This document shows, one piece after another, positions 8,076 through 17,164 of a DNA stretch of 60,728 bases. How positions within the stretch are numbered: position 1 is the first letter of the stretch; the number at the start of each line of letters is the position of its first letter. Under the pieces are notes generated by a model that saw only the letters and a list, made by a program, of their open reading frames with translations, did not search any database and was not told the origin of the DNA. Source of the stretch: an uncultured Candidatus Saccharibacteria bacterium (GTDB lineage Bacteria; Patescibacteriota; Saccharimonadia; Saccharimonadales; Saccharimonadaceae). The stretch covers positions 1 to 60,728 of the forward strand of contig CAMUBZ010000005.1 of NCBI GenBank assembly GCA_947087275.1, written 5' to 3'. A program made the translations under genes and the position numbers.

Positions 8076-9158
8076 ATGAAGAGTCATGATGGGAAAGTTC
8101 TTGCTCGTATTGGTCGCCGTGTTCGTGCTTGCGATTATTTAGTTGTAGCACAACTGTTTTTGCAAAGTGACTTCTTACTCGAACATCCTCTCGCAGCCGA
8201 TGATATTAAACCGCGCTTACTTGGTCATTGGGGAACTTGCCATGGAATCAACGTCGCTTACGCTAATTTACGCGCTTATTTTAGTAAAGAAGAGCAAGTT
8301 AACCGTCCCACCAAGTCCAACAAGCCAGCTCGGCCCGTCAACCCCTTTGCTGTTGGTGCTAAGCTCGTCGAAGACAACGATCAGGAACATGATACTAGTG
8401 TCGTTGACCCTAACTTCTCTTTTATCCTTGGCCCCGGTCACGGATTTCCGGCCTTGCAGGCTAATTTATTTATTGACGGTGACCTAGAAAAAGTCGACCC
8501 CAAAGCCACTCGTACCTTTGACGGCATCGCCTATATTTGTCGCAACTTTTCTTGGCCTGATGGCTTTCCGTCTCATGCTAGCCCCTTTACGCCTGGAGTG
8601 ATTTGTGAGGGCGGTGAATTGGGCTATGCTCTCGGCGCGGCTTATGGCTATGTTTTGGGTCACCCCGAGCGCACCATTGCTGTGATGTTGGGCGACGGGG
8701 AACTAGAAACTGCCACGGCCCTCTCTTCACTGAATCTAGTCAAACTCGTTGGGAATCATCGTGCTCACGGTCAAGTGATTCCAGTTCTGCATCTTAACGG
8801 TTACAAGATTTCTGCCCCCACGCTTTATGCGCGCAAATCCGAACGCGAACTTCACGAACTCATCCGGGGTTTTGGCTATACGCCTATTGCTATCAAGGGC
8901 GATAGCCCCGAAGTGTTCCAAGCAGCTCTTGAACAGTCTGCCAAGTATGAACATCCTTTCCTCGTTTTGCGCACCGAAAAAGGTGCTACTGGCCCTCAAG
9001 AAGTCAATGGCCACAAGGTGGCAGGCAACTTTTTGGCTCACCAAATTCCGCTCCCAAATGCCAAGACCGACCCAGCCGAACTCAAAACTTTGCAAACTTG
9101 GCTTGAAAGTTATCATTTTAGCGAATTATTCAGCCCTGAGAAAGGATTTACTCTATGA
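8076..9158 (+). CDS. xfp: Phosphoketolase, N-terminal half (TPP-binding)
   Basis: 360 residues matching the XFP N-domain: RACDYLVVAQLFL, DDIKPRLLGHWGTCHGINVAYAN, ILGPGHGFPALQANLF, EGGELGYALGAAYG, the TPP/Mg motif VMLGDGELETATA and VLHLNGYKISAPT. Phosphoketolase splits xylulose-5-P or fructose-6-P into acetyl-P plus a sugar phosphate. The normal single chain of about 790 residues is carried here as two genes that overlap by 4 nt (ATGA) at a domain boundary, so a coupled two-subunit enzyme is likely. TACAAT (8063-8068) ends 7 nt before the ATG: leaderless. Confidence 0.88.
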   Translation: MKSHDGKVLARIGRRVRACDYLVVAQLFLQSDFLLEHPLAADDIKPRLLGHWGTCHGINVAYANLRAYFSKEEQVNRPTKSNKPARPVNPFAVGAKLVEDNDQEHDTSVVDPNFSFILGPGHGFPALQANLFIDGDLEKVDPKATRTFDGIAYICRNFSWPDGFPSHASPFTPGVICEGGELGYALGAAYGYVLGHPERTIAVMLGDGELETATALSSLNLVKLVGNHRAHGQVIPVLHLNGYKISAPTLYARKSERELHELIRGFGYTPIAIKGDSPEVFQAALEQSAKYEHPFLVLRTEKGATGPQEVNGHKVAGNFLAHQIPLPNAKTDPAELKTLQTWLESYHFSELFSPEKGFTL

Positions 9159-10321
9159 TCGACGTCGTTGACAACCCCGGCAAGGACAGTTTCTCTCCTG
9201 CTCGCAGCATCGGTGCGGCGATGGCGGATTATATGTCAAAGCACGAAGATTTTTATCTTTTTTCGCCCGACGAGACCACCAGCAACAAACTCGACGCAGT
9301 TTTTGAAGTATCAGCCCGCGCCTGGGACTTGCCACGCCAAGACTTTGATTTGCCCGAGTCGGTTGATGGCCAAATTGTTGAAATGCTTTCCGAAAACACC
9401 TTATTTGCTTGTATGGTCGGCCACCTTATTGCTGGCGGTACAGCCATGATGACCAGCTATGAAGCCTTTTTCACAATTATTACTTCCCAAGTACTTCAGC
9501 ATCTTAAGTTTCTTGATCAGTCCAGTCAGGTCAAATGGCGCCCAGCTTACCCTGCTGCTAATTTATTGTCAACTAGCACTTGTTGGCGTCAAGACCACAA
9601 CGGTTTCACTCATCAGTCACCGGCGTTGATTTCTACTTTGCTTAGCCTACCCAGCAACCGCAGTAACTGTCTCTTTCCAGTGGATGATGTTGCTGCCGAA
9701 GCCGCCTTTATCTATATGTTACGTTCTACAAATGTTGTAAATCTTACAACATTTAACAAGACTGACCAACCCCGTTGGCTCGACTCCCATCAGGCAGATG
9801 CTCAATTTAGTCACGGTGGCGCCAGTATTTTCGACTTTATTTCTGATGAGGATCCCGATTATATTTTGACTGCGGCCGGTGATATCGTCTCCTGTGAGGC
9901 TATCAAGGCTATCGAAATCCTCCGCCAAGACCTACCCGACAAGAAATTCCGTTTTGTCAACATCTCAGCGTTATCTTATAATGCCATTGGCACCACAGAC
10001 AATAAACTCAAACAAGCGGATTTTGAACGCCTCTTCACTGCCGACAAGCCTCTGATTGCCAATTTTCATGGCTACCCCGCCACGCTACAACAGATTTTAA
10101 CGCAGTATGCCAATCCGAACCGCCTACATGTCCATGGTTTCGAAGAACACGGCAGTACTACTACACCATTCCAAATGCTCAGTGTTAATCATGCGTCGCG
10201 CTATCATCTTGCGATAGATGTTGCTAAGCTAGAAAAACGTGATGACTTGGTAGAAAAATATCAAAAAATTCTTGATGAAAATGCTCAGTATGCCCGCGAA
10301 CACGGCGTTGATAATATATAG
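9155..10321 (+). CDS. xfp: Phosphoketolase, C-terminal half
   Basis: 388 residues continuing the phosphoketolase fold: SPDETTSNKLDAVF near residue 37, GHLIAGGTAMMTSYEAF near 91-107, TCWRQDHNGFTHQSP near 147-161, then the C-terminal XFP domain with ANFHGYPATLQQILTQ and HGFEEHGSTTTPFQM. These form the substrate site and pyrimidine face that complement the TPP motifs of the partner gene. Its ATG overlaps the stop of the N-terminal gene by 4 nt, implying equimolar production. It ends just before a palindromic repeat. A sequencing frameshift is unlikely because both frames end and start cleanly at the overlap. Confidence 0.88.
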   Translation: MIDVVDNPGKDSFSPARSIGAAMADYMSKHEDFYLFSPDETTSNKLDAVFEVSARAWDLPRQDFDLPESVDGQIVEMLSENTLFACMVGHLIAGGTAMMTSYEAFFTIITSQVLQHLKFLDQSSQVKWRPAYPAANLLSTSTCWRQDHNGFTHQSPALISTLLSLPSNRSNCLFPVDDVAAEAAFIYMLRSTNVVNLTTFNKTDQPRWLDSHQADAQFSHGGASIFDFISDEDPDYILTAAGDIVSCEAIKAIEILRQDLPDKKFRFVNISALSYNAIGTTDNKLKQADFERLFTADKPLIANFHGYPATLQQILTQYANPNRLHVHGFEEHGSTTTPFQMLSVNHASRYHLAIDVAKLEKRDDLVEKYQKILDENAQYAREHGVDNI

Positions 10322-10332
10322 CTAATAGTAAA

Positions 10333-10439
10333 AAGTATACTATTTTCCGAGGTGGGTGCGGAGCCTGCTGGCGAACATACGGTGCGCGAGTCCCATAAAG
10401 ACGGGCAGGAGCGACACGTCACCGAGGGAGAGTATACTT
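10333..10439 (+). repeat. Palindromic structured element, copy A
   Basis: Closed by AAGTATACT / AGTATACTT, continued by TTTTCC / GGGAGA (with G-U pairs if read as plus-strand RNA) and GAGGTG / CACCGA. The interior GGTGCGGAGCCT..GGCGA..CAT..ACGGGC..GCGAC.CGTCACC is shared with copy B at 58585-58696, whose closing stem is different in sequence but also complementary. The changes therefore preserve structure. It lies between phosphoketolase and the PIN-TRAM gene and has no coding potential of its own. Confidence 0.65.
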
Positions 10440-10466
10440 GCTACTATTTGTGTTATAATTAGGCCT

Positions 10467-11267
10467 ATGGAATTATTTATTTTAATTATCACTCTGTTAA
10501 TTTTAGCAGAGACTACAGTTCTAACTATCAAAAATATCAAAACTCCATTTGCGGGGTCTAATCAAAAACGCAAAGTTTATGTAGATACATCAGCTTTGAT
10601 GGACCCACGCTTGCTTGCCGTCGCTCAGACTGGCTTTATTGCGGATGATTTGATTGTACCGCGTAGCGTTATCCAAGAGTTGCAACTGCTGGCCGACGGC
10701 AAGGATCATGACAAGCGTCTGCGCGCCCGTGCGGGGCTTGACGCTGTTCGCGAGCTCGAGCGAGTGCTTTATTTCGACACTACGATTCTCAGCGACCAGC
10801 TCGATCGTACTCCAGTCGACAACCGCTTGCTCGACCTCGCAAAACAAAACCATGGCGCTATCCTCACTAACGATTTTAATCTAGAAAAGGTTGCCGCTGC
10901 TGAGCATATCGACACGCTCAACCTCAATGCCTTAGCATTAGTCTTGCGCAACGAATATCTTCCCGGAGAAAGAACTAAAGTCAAGATTGTTGCTGTGGGC
11001 AGCAACGAAGGTCAAGGTGTAGCCTATCTCAAAGATGGTACCATGGTAGTTGTTGACCGCGCCAGCAACAAAATTGGCGAAGAAATTGAAGTAGAATTTA
11101 TTCGTGTCAACCAAACCGCCGCCGGCACCATGATGTTTGCCAAGCCTATCTCCACTAGAAAAACCGTTTCATCCAAATCAAGTACTATGAAAACCGCGCC
11201 AACTACCAATAAATCTTCCAAAACCAAGACCACTAAGCCACGTTCTCCTCGGAGTTCACAGAAATAA
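10467..11267 (+). CDS. PIN-TRAM domain protein (YacL-like)
   Basis: 266 residues from the ATG at 10467; TATAAT (10454-10459) ends 7 nt upstream, and the longer frame from 10356 would run through palindromic element A. One N-terminal membrane helix (residues 2-20), then a PIN nuclease domain with acidic residues in VYVDTSALMD (about 38-47), IQELQLL, VDNRLLDLA and LTNDFNLEKVA. A TRAM domain follows (about 172-235, VGSNEGQGVAYLKDGTMVVVD), then a Lys/Ser/Thr-rich tail. It is a probable membrane-tethered RNase of the YacL group. A strong bidirectional terminator follows. Confidence 0.85.
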   Translation: MELFILIITLLILAETTVLTIKNIKTPFAGSNQKRKVYVDTSALMDPRLLAVAQTGFIADDLIVPRSVIQELQLLADGKDHDKRLRARAGLDAVRELERVLYFDTTILSDQLDRTPVDNRLLDLAKQNHGAILTNDFNLEKVAAAEHIDTLNLNALALVLRNEYLPGERTKVKIVAVGSNEGQGVAYLKDGTMVVVDRASNKIGEEIEVEFIRVNQTAAGTMMFAKPISTRKTVSSKSSTMKTAPTTNKSSKTKTTKPRSPRSSQK

Positions 11268-11277
11268 AGAGTTCGTA

Positions 11278-11317
11278 GAAATAAATAATCCCCGCTTAGG
11301 CGGGGATTATTTATTTC
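11278..11317. terminator. Bidirectional terminator
   Basis: Near-perfect hairpin: GAAATAAATAATCCCCGC, loop TTAG, then the exact complement ending in TTATTTATTTC. It serves the PIN-TRAM gene on the plus strand and the penicillin-binding protein gene on the minus strand, whose stop codon it touches. Confidence 0.9.
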
Positions 11318-14070
11318 TAGTTAGACCCAGAAGTGCTACTTCCACTACTCGTTCCGCCCCCAGTTGCAAACGAGGTAAAGGCTTTGCGCACGGTTGCACC
11401 ATCCGCGTCTGTCACTTCCACGGTTACGTTCTTCTCGGTACCTACAACGGTATAGAACAAGCCATTCGTCAACACATCTGTCGTAATGCTGCCTTTCTTC
11501 GCCTCCTTACCGTCCACCAAGATACGATAAGACTTCAAATCACTTGAACCTTCAGTAACTTTAATTTCGAGTTCATCGCTCACCCCAGTTACAATTCGCC
11601 TATTGATTGTAATCTCTGCACTCACAGTGTCGCAGGTATCCACCTCATCATAGTTATAACCTTCTGGCGTATACCAAGTTTCTGTCTTCGACACTGGGTC
11701 AACATACTTTGTTAGCTCGATTTCAACCCGCTGGCTTTCAGGTGTACAATCCGCAGCGCGGAGACCGTTCTTCTTGTTGAATGCCACAGTTTCCTTCACG
11801 ATGCCAGAATTCTTGTCATTATACCAAGACGGCCAAATATCGGTTTTGCCGTTGACAGTCAAAGTCTGAATCCCGCTCGGTTTCGTTGGCTGGTCACCCG
11901 ACTTCCATTTGCCTTCCTGGGCATAAAGATTTTTATGAACATTGCCCATATAACTATTTACGACAATGCGCGTCACATTATTAGAACTACTGCGCAAGCC
12001 CGAACCATCATGATTACCATTCCAAACCACGGTCGAAACTGCCGTCGAATAACTCGCCATCCAGAGGTCTTTTGCCACGGCGCTGTTAGAAGTCGTAGAT
12101 GTACCAGTCTTGGTGCCAGTCCACACCCCAGAAATCACAAATCCTGGAGCCGTACCGGATGAGCCAAATACTAGTTGCCGCGCTGATGAATCACTCAGAA
12201 TACTAGAGATTTCGTAAGCTACCTGTTCGTCCACCACGCGTTCACCCGCTACATCCTGCCAAGTCTCCAAAACCTTTCCGCTTTGATCTTTTACCTCAAG
12301 TACATAGGCCAAATCTTTATACACGCCACCACGTGCAATTGAAGCATAAGCATTAGCGTGCTCTACTGGAATCACTGTACAGCCACTACCGATCGCCATC
12401 GAAAGCCCTGCTGTACTGCCGTCAGCACAATAATTTTTATCGCCCAAGCCGTGCAAGATTTCTAGCGCATTATCAATTCCTACAATCGCAAGTGCCTTGG
12501 CAGCCGGGATGTTCAATGAGTTGCCTAACGCCTGCCGAATCGTCACATCACCATAGAATTTCCCAGTAAAGTTGCGCAGTGCACAACTACCGGTATATCC
12601 CGCACAATAAACTGAATCAATATTCTCATCTTTCAACACTGTGCCTGGGCTATAAACCTTATCGCCCGCCAACGAGAACAAAGGCGTAAAATCAAGCAAC
12701 GGCTTAATCGAAGAACCTGGTTCCAGTGGGGAAGTTGCTGCATTGACTTCGCCATACACTGGCGTATTCCAGTCCACAGAGCCTACCATCGCAATCACTT
12801 GCGCCGTCTCATTATCAACTGATGCCAAGGCAATATTATCACTACCATTGGTGTTTAAACTCTGTGCACCAAGTGCCACGGCTTCTTCAGCCATCTCTTG
12901 CGCACGGTAATCCAAGGTTGTGGTAATTGTATAGCCACCGGCACGCATCGTCTGCATTCCGTACTTTTCTTCCAGTTGTTTCTTTACTTCCATCACAAAG
13001 TGTGGCGCCTTGATGTTATCGTACTGGGTTGACTCCGGCAAAATCTGGTCCAAAATCGGTACTTCCTTTGCCTCAGCCGCCTCTTCGGCGCTAATATAAC
13101 CCATTTCTGCCATCACGTCCAAAGTCTTGTGCTGGCGTGCAATCAAAGCCTCATTGCCAGCCTCATAATACGGGTTTAGATAAGCTGGATTATTTGGAAT
13201 TGAAGCCAAAAGTGCCGATTCAGCTAAGTTCAAATCCTTCGCGCTCTTACCGAAGTAAGTCTGAGCCGCGCTCTCAATACCATTACGGCGCCCACCATAC
13301 GGCGACTCATTCAGGTACATCGTAATAATCTGCTCTTTGCTATACATCTTCTCTAGCTCAATCGAGAGAATCAACTCCTTCACCTTGCGTGCGATACCAC
13401 CACGGTTTTCGCTTGCCGCCTCATCCGAGAAGTAAAGTTGCTTAATCAACTGCTGTGTCAACGTCGAACCACCTTGCACACCCCGCCCAGTCAAAGTTGA
13501 TAATGCCGCACGCACCAATGCCGAAAGGTCCACACCCGGGTGGCTATAAAAACTACGGTCCTCAATCGCCACCGTCGCTTGGCGCACATAGGTAGAAATC
13601 TGGTCTCCATCCACCACCAAGCGGTAGTCAGCGTCACCCTTATCTTCCCATAGCACCACACCATTGCGGTCCAGATAGGTGTTCACCGTCTCAGAAATCG
13701 TTAAATTACTGAGTTGGATTTCTTTCAGTTGACTCTTATAATATACAAACAATGCGCCCACCAGAATAATACCAATTAGTACACAAGCCGCAAAAATCTT
13801 GCCAATCCGCTTCAGGCCCTCCTTAGAGAACCAGTAAGCCTTAATCCGTTCCCATCGGAAATGCGCAAAAAACCGCGCCGGCTGTTCCTTAGGCAATGGA
13901 CGCAGGTTTGCTGTTTTACTATTCGTTTTCTTATTATCTGTTTTGCGTTTGCTGACGCTCGCCACCTTACTTTGGGCCGATTTCGCCAACTTCCGCGTAC
14001 GATCCGCCACCAAACTAGAATAGACCCCCATTTTTCCCCTGTCACCAGAGTTCTTCGCAGTTTTACTCAT
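11317..14070 (-). CDS. Class A penicillin-binding protein (bifunctional transglycosylase-transpeptidase)
   Basis: 917 residues. Long basic cytoplasmic tail (1-88), one membrane helix (about 91-111), a GT51 glycosyltransferase domain (AIEDRSFYSHPGVD with the catalytic Glu, GGSTLTQQLIKQLYF, YLNESPYGG), then a transpeptidase with SSIKP (SxxK), SLNIP (SxN) and KTGTS motifs. It builds and cross-links peptidoglycan outside the membrane. The tail after about residue 760 holds a small Ig/PASTA-like beta region and a Gly/Ser end. The minus-strand TATAAT (14077-14082) ends 6 nt before the ATG: leaderless. Confidence 0.93.
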   Translation of the reverse strand: MSKTAKNSGDRGKMGVYSSLVADRTRKLAKSAQSKVASVSKRKTDNKKTNSKTANLRPLPKEQPARFFAHFRWERIKAYWFSKEGLKRIGKIFAACVLIGIILVGALFVYYKSQLKEIQLSNLTISETVNTYLDRNGVVLWEDKGDADYRLVVDGDQISTYVRQATVAIEDRSFYSHPGVDLSALVRAALSTLTGRGVQGGSTLTQQLIKQLYFSDEAASENRGGIARKVKELILSIELEKMYSKEQIITMYLNESPYGGRRNGIESAAQTYFGKSAKDLNLAESALLASIPNNPAYLNPYYEAGNEALIARQHKTLDVMAEMGYISAEEAAEAKEVPILDQILPESTQYDNIKAPHFVMEVKKQLEEKYGMQTMRAGGYTITTTLDYRAQEMAEEAVALGAQSLNTNGSDNIALASVDNETAQVIAMVGSVDWNTPVYGEVNAATSPLEPGSSIKPLLDFTPLFSLAGDKVYSPGTVLKDENIDSVYCAGYTGSCALRNFTGKFYGDVTIRQALGNSLNIPAAKALAIVGIDNALEILHGLGDKNYCADGSTAGLSMAIGSGCTVIPVEHANAYASIARGGVYKDLAYVLEVKDQSGKVLETWQDVAGERVVDEQVAYEISSILSDSSARQLVFGSSGTAPGFVISGVWTGTKTGTSTTSNSAVAKDLWMASYSTAVSTVVWNGNHDGSGLRSSSNNVTRIVVNSYMGNVHKNLYAQEGKWKSGDQPTKPSGIQTLTVNGKTDIWPSWYNDKNSGIVKETVAFNKKNGLRAADCTPESQRVEIELTKYVDPVSKTETWYTPEGYNYDEVDTCDTVSAEITINRRIVTGVSDELEIKVTEGSSDLKSYRILVDGKEAKKGSITTDVLTNGLFYTVVGTEKNVTVEVTDADGATVRKAFTSFATGGGTSSGSSTSGSN

Positions 14071-14152
14071 ATGTTAATTATAACACAAACACCATAAAAT
14101 CCACTACATCTAGCAGGGAATTGTCATTTTGCTGTCACTTTGTGCCTAATGC

Positions 14153-14181
14153 TTGACAAAATCAGACATCTATGCTACAAT
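14153..14181 (+). promoter_or_regulatory. Strong promoter with no gene behind it (toward tyrS 3' end)
   Basis: TTGACA, 17-nt spacer, TATGCTACAAT: near-consensus and the same type as the promoters of the accessory genes. The transcript would start near 14188, form a hairpin CTTGGTAT-G-ATACCAAG and a second stem GAGCC..GGCTTC around GTTTTTG, and then run antisense into the end of tyrS. No credible reading frame follows. It is either a small or antisense RNA or the relic of a lost accessory gene. Confidence 0.6.
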
Positions 14182-14233
14182 GAAAGCATAAGGACTTGGT
14201 ATGATACCAAGAGCCACAAGTTTTTGTTGGCTT

Positions 14234-15463
14234 CTACATCACCACCGCAAATTTATTCTTGCCGCGTTTCACGATTGCAATCTGGTCCACCGAGACATCT
14301 TCGGTCACTTTTGTTCCGTTTACAGTAATCGCTCCGGCCGTAGCCAACTTCCGTGCTTCAGTTTTGCTACTTGCCAACCCAGTTTTGACCAAAATATCGA
14401 ATAATCGGGAGCCCATCTGCCCTTTAGCGAGATATTCGCCCATTTCCACAATCTCTTCACCAGAGAGGCTCGACAAATCTTCGGTAAACAGCCTCTCACT
14501 CAGGCCAATCACGGCCTCCGCCGCGTCCTTGCCGTGCACCACTTCAGTCACACCCTTGGCGAGCGCCTTTTGCGCGACCCGTTGCTCCGGATGCTCAACG
14601 TGCTGTTTCAAAATCTCCGCCACCTCTGGCCGCTCCAGCAAAGTATAAATCTTCAACAGATATTCCACAGCACTATCTGGCTGATTAATCCAGAACTGAT
14701 AAAAGTCAAAAATCGAAGTATAATTGCCTGAACCATTATCTTTCGACGCTAGCCACACGGCATTACCTTCAGATTTACCAAATTTTCGCCCTGTAGCCGG
14801 GTCAATAATCAGCGGTGTGCTCCAAGCATCAGCCGTTGCGCCCTCAAGGCGCTTGATCAGGTGAATGCCACTTGAGCAGTTCCCAAACTGGTCTGCACCA
14901 CAGAGTTGCAAGTCTACCCCATATTCACGGTACAAATGCAAGAAGTCATACCCTTGAATCAAAGTATAAGAAAACTCGGCGTAAGAAATCCCACTCCCAC
15001 CTTCGCCAATGCGGTTTTGCACAAACTGCCGATCGAGCAGCTGTGTCATTGAGAACGCTTTACCGACCTCACGCAAAAACACCAGGTAATTCATCTCTTT
15101 GAACCAGTCATAGTTATCCACCATCACCAGCTCATCGCTCCGTACAATCCGGCGCATCTGTTCGCCAATACAGGCTTTGTTGTGCTCCACTTCTTCTAGT
15201 GGTTTCAGGTCACGTTCGCCGTTATCCTTCGGATCGCCAATCTGGCCAGTTGCACCACCAACCAACAGGTACGGTTGATAACCATGACGCACGAAACAAG
15301 CACACATCATGGCAGCCGCTAGGTTACCAATCGTCAGGGAATCAGCCGAAGGATCAGCACCCCAATAGAACTTTTTGCTTGCACGATTATCTAGTTCCGC
15401 CGGGTCTTTAATCGAGGTTTCGGCGTAAAAACCTCTCCAGATTAGTTCTTCCGATAAATTCAT
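14234..15463 (-). CDS. tyrS: Tyrosyl-tRNA synthetase
   Basis: 409 residues, class I synthetase of the bacterial TyrRS group. The HIGH-like signature is in GADPSADSLTIGNLAAAM (about 35-52), followed by GGATGQIGDP, QGYDFLHLYREYGVDLQLCGADQFGN for tyrosine and tRNA binding, KMSKS-like KFGKS (about 229-233), and a C-terminal S4 RNA-binding domain (SKTEARKLATAGAITVNG). It charges tRNA-Tyr. TATAAT (15470-15475, minus) ends 6 nt before the ATG: leaderless. Confidence 0.95.
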   Translation of the reverse strand: MNLSEELIWRGFYAETSIKDPAELDNRASKKFYWGADPSADSLTIGNLAAAMMCACFVRHGYQPYLLVGGATGQIGDPKDNGERDLKPLEEVEHNKACIGEQMRRIVRSDELVMVDNYDWFKEMNYLVFLREVGKAFSMTQLLDRQFVQNRIGEGGSGISYAEFSYTLIQGYDFLHLYREYGVDLQLCGADQFGNCSSGIHLIKRLEGATADAWSTPLIIDPATGRKFGKSEGNAVWLASKDNGSGNYTSIFDFYQFWINQPDSAVEYLLKIYTLLERPEVAEILKQHVEHPEQRVAQKALAKGVTEVVHGKDAAEAVIGLSERLFTEDLSSLSGEEIVEMGEYLAKGQMGSRLFDILVKTGLASSKTEARKLATAGAITVNGTKVTEDVSVDQIAIVKRGKNKFAVVM

Positions 15464-15477
15464 AGGGTAATTATATC

Positions 15478-15507
15478 ATAAAAAAGGCTCCATCATCAGA
15501 TGAAGCC
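15478..15507 (-). terminator. Terminator of the flippase-like gene
   Basis: On the minus strand GGCTTCATC-TGAT-GATGGAGCC is followed by TTTTTT. It separates the upstream membrane-protein gene from tyrS, which has its own promoter. Confidence 0.8.
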
Positions 15508-15548
15508 TTCGGGTTTTGTACGGTAATTCAGATAGTATTTTGCAATAT

Positions 15549-16553
15549 TCAGTTCTTGCCTTCAATACAACGCATACCATTCATCCAAAACGGGATACCA
15601 GTCAACGCACTGCCACCCAACACCAACACGCGGGTCGTGACAACGATCGCTGACACCAATGCTACACTGGAGCCCATACTGCCAAGAAATAGAATCATTG
15701 CCCCGTCAAATCCTCCGATTCCCATCGGAGTGGGTATAGCTATACCCACCGTAATTGCTACGCCGGACGCAACGATAATCGGTAACAATAATTCCGGATG
15801 TCCCATTGCAGTTGCAATTACCCAAAAAGGTAGAACTTCCAACAATGAGTATACCAGCCCCCAGACAAATGACTCCAGCAGTGCGCCTTTTTGGCTAAAC
15901 ACTACATCCAGTGTCTGAAACAGATTATCCAGTTGTTCCTGCACTGCGGCCGCGGTTTTACCTAATTTCTGGCTACGTGCAAGTTTCCTCGGCACTCTGA
16001 TTTTCCGCTGGTAAATTACTAAACCAGCCGCGAAGGCCACCGTGATTGCAACAATCATGATACACACAAGGTAGACTACCCATGTCGGCATTTCTCCGGT
16101 TTTACCCATCGCTACCAGTATCGCCATTGCAATCGCAATTTCAACCCATTTTGTGGAAATGGATATGATGTAGCGGAACATGATCATTCCGCTTGCCTTA
16201 CCTTCGGATACTTTGAGTTTCTTCAACCGTGCCAACGCATAGACCGCTCCAGTTAAACTGAAGAACGGCAACATTGTATCAACAAAGTTGATCTCATACT
16301 GAATTGAACTCAGTAATCCAGCACTCAAGCCATCCTCTTTCAGGTACGGATACCAAATCCGTCCTGCCGCGCGCCACATCAGGAAAATCGTCGGTATCAG
16401 CAGTAACAAAATTACCTTGTTTGCGTTCTGTAAGTAGCCTATCGCCTCACCAATTTCATTGCGATTTGACAAGTATACATACACGACTCCAAGCAGTACT
16501 GCCACCCAAAACAACGTGACAAAGATTTGTTTCTTATTCATAGTTCTCTCCAT
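15549..16553 (-). CDS. LPG-synthase-TM / UPF0104 family membrane protein (flippase-like)
   Basis: 334 residues with about eight hydrophobic segments. INFVDTMLPFFSLTGAVYALARLKKLKVSEGKASG, then YIISISTKW, matches the family region PGGxGxxxRxYLL..G, and IPTPMGIGGFDGAMI near residue 280 matches the conserved P-x-GxGxxE/D segment. Members flip or modify lipids (for example the MprF transmembrane part) or polyprenol sugars. No soluble aminoacyl transferase domain is fused. SD AAGGAGGGG precedes the first ATG (16553); a second ATG lies at 16541. A consensus promoter (16671-16699) and a leader of about 110 nt precede it. Confidence 0.8.
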   Translation of the reverse strand: MERTMNKKQIFVTLFWVAVLLGVVYVYLSNRNEIGEAIGYLQNANKVILLLLIPTIFLMWRAAGRIWYPYLKEDGLSAGLLSSIQYEINFVDTMLPFFSLTGAVYALARLKKLKVSEGKASGMIMFRYIISISTKWVEIAIAMAILVAMGKTGEMPTWVVYLVCIMIVAITVAFAAGLVIYQRKIRVPRKLARSQKLGKTAAAVQEQLDNLFQTLDVVFSQKGALLESFVWGLVYSLLEVLPFWVIATAMGHPELLLPIIVASGVAITVGIAIPTPMGIGGFDGAMILFLGSMGSSVALVSAIVVTTRVLVLGGSALTGIPFWMNGMRCIEGKN

Positions 16554-16670
16554 CTAAACCCCTCCTTTTTAGAGAACTTGAATATTACATATTATACTAT
16601 CCAAATTTATAAAGGGCACCTTCACCCCTAGTAGGTGGACTCGAAGGCCATAATCATCCACCGTAACCCC

Positions 16671-16699
16671 ATTATAGCACAGATTTCTAAAATTGTCAA
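16671..16699 (-). promoter_or_regulatory. Promoter and structured leader of the flippase-like gene
   Basis: TTGACA, 17-nt spacer, TATAAT preceded by TGTGC. The leader (about 16554-16664) contains GGTGGA..TCCACC and a GGGGTGAAGGTGCC segment before the GGAGG site, suggesting a regulatory fold. Confidence 0.75.
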
Positions 16700-16733
16700 T
16701 AATAACCCAGGGTGCACTGGCCTCTCTCATCTC

Positions 16734-16946
16734 CTACATACCTAATACAGTACTAAGGCAGCGGAGGGGGAAACCATTATAGCGTGCAGCAGAAAAAGAT
16801 GGATCAGTTATACTTAGCTGAATCCAAAGGCTATAGAAATGTGATGTTGCACTATAAGCACGCGACGAGTATATAACGCCATAGTTACCAGCATCTCTAA
16901 ATCTGCTCAGATTATTAATTGGTAATTCAATCCACCCGCTGCGCAC
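16734..16946 (-). repeat. Orphan lectin-like cassette C2
   Basis: Starts at GTGCGCAGCGGG (VRSG) and runs 70 codons to TAG: a YSSRAYSATSHFYSLW centre, then ARYNGFPLRCLSTVLGM. No SD, no promoter and no leader RNA of the C1/C4/C5 type. The codons are less AAC-rich than in C1, C4 and C5. Its last 45 bp are identical to those of C3 on the opposite strand, while the centre differs completely, so the two share ends and carry different payloads. Confidence 0.6.
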
Positions 16947-16960
16947 GAAAGTCTAAAAAT

Positions 16961-17164
16961 GTGCGCAGCGGGCACCTATACGTCGCTAATGTTCCCGGTA
17001 CGCTTAGATATACAGCTGCTGGAGGTGTTTATTGGTCTTCGCGTGGTGATGCTAATACTACTGCATATTTTCTTGCTCTCTATAGTGCACTTAATGCTTC
17101 TGATTATAATAGTCGTTACCTCGGTTTCCCCCTCCGCTGCCTTAGTACTGTATTAGGTATGTAG
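16961..17164 (+). repeat. Orphan lectin-like cassette C3
   Basis: Starts at GTGCGCAGCGGG (VRSG) 14 nt from the start of C2 on the other strand, and runs 67 codons with GVYWSSRGDANTTAYFL and SRYLGFPLRCLSTVLGM to TAG. It has no initiation signals. The 3' block and tail are identical to C2. Length and indels relative to C2 show that payloads differ by more than point changes. Confidence 0.6.

Noticed and set aside
9155-9158. Frameshift error splitting phosphoketolase
   Set aside because: The ATGA overlap is a normal coupling signal, the break is at a domain boundary and no motif is lost.
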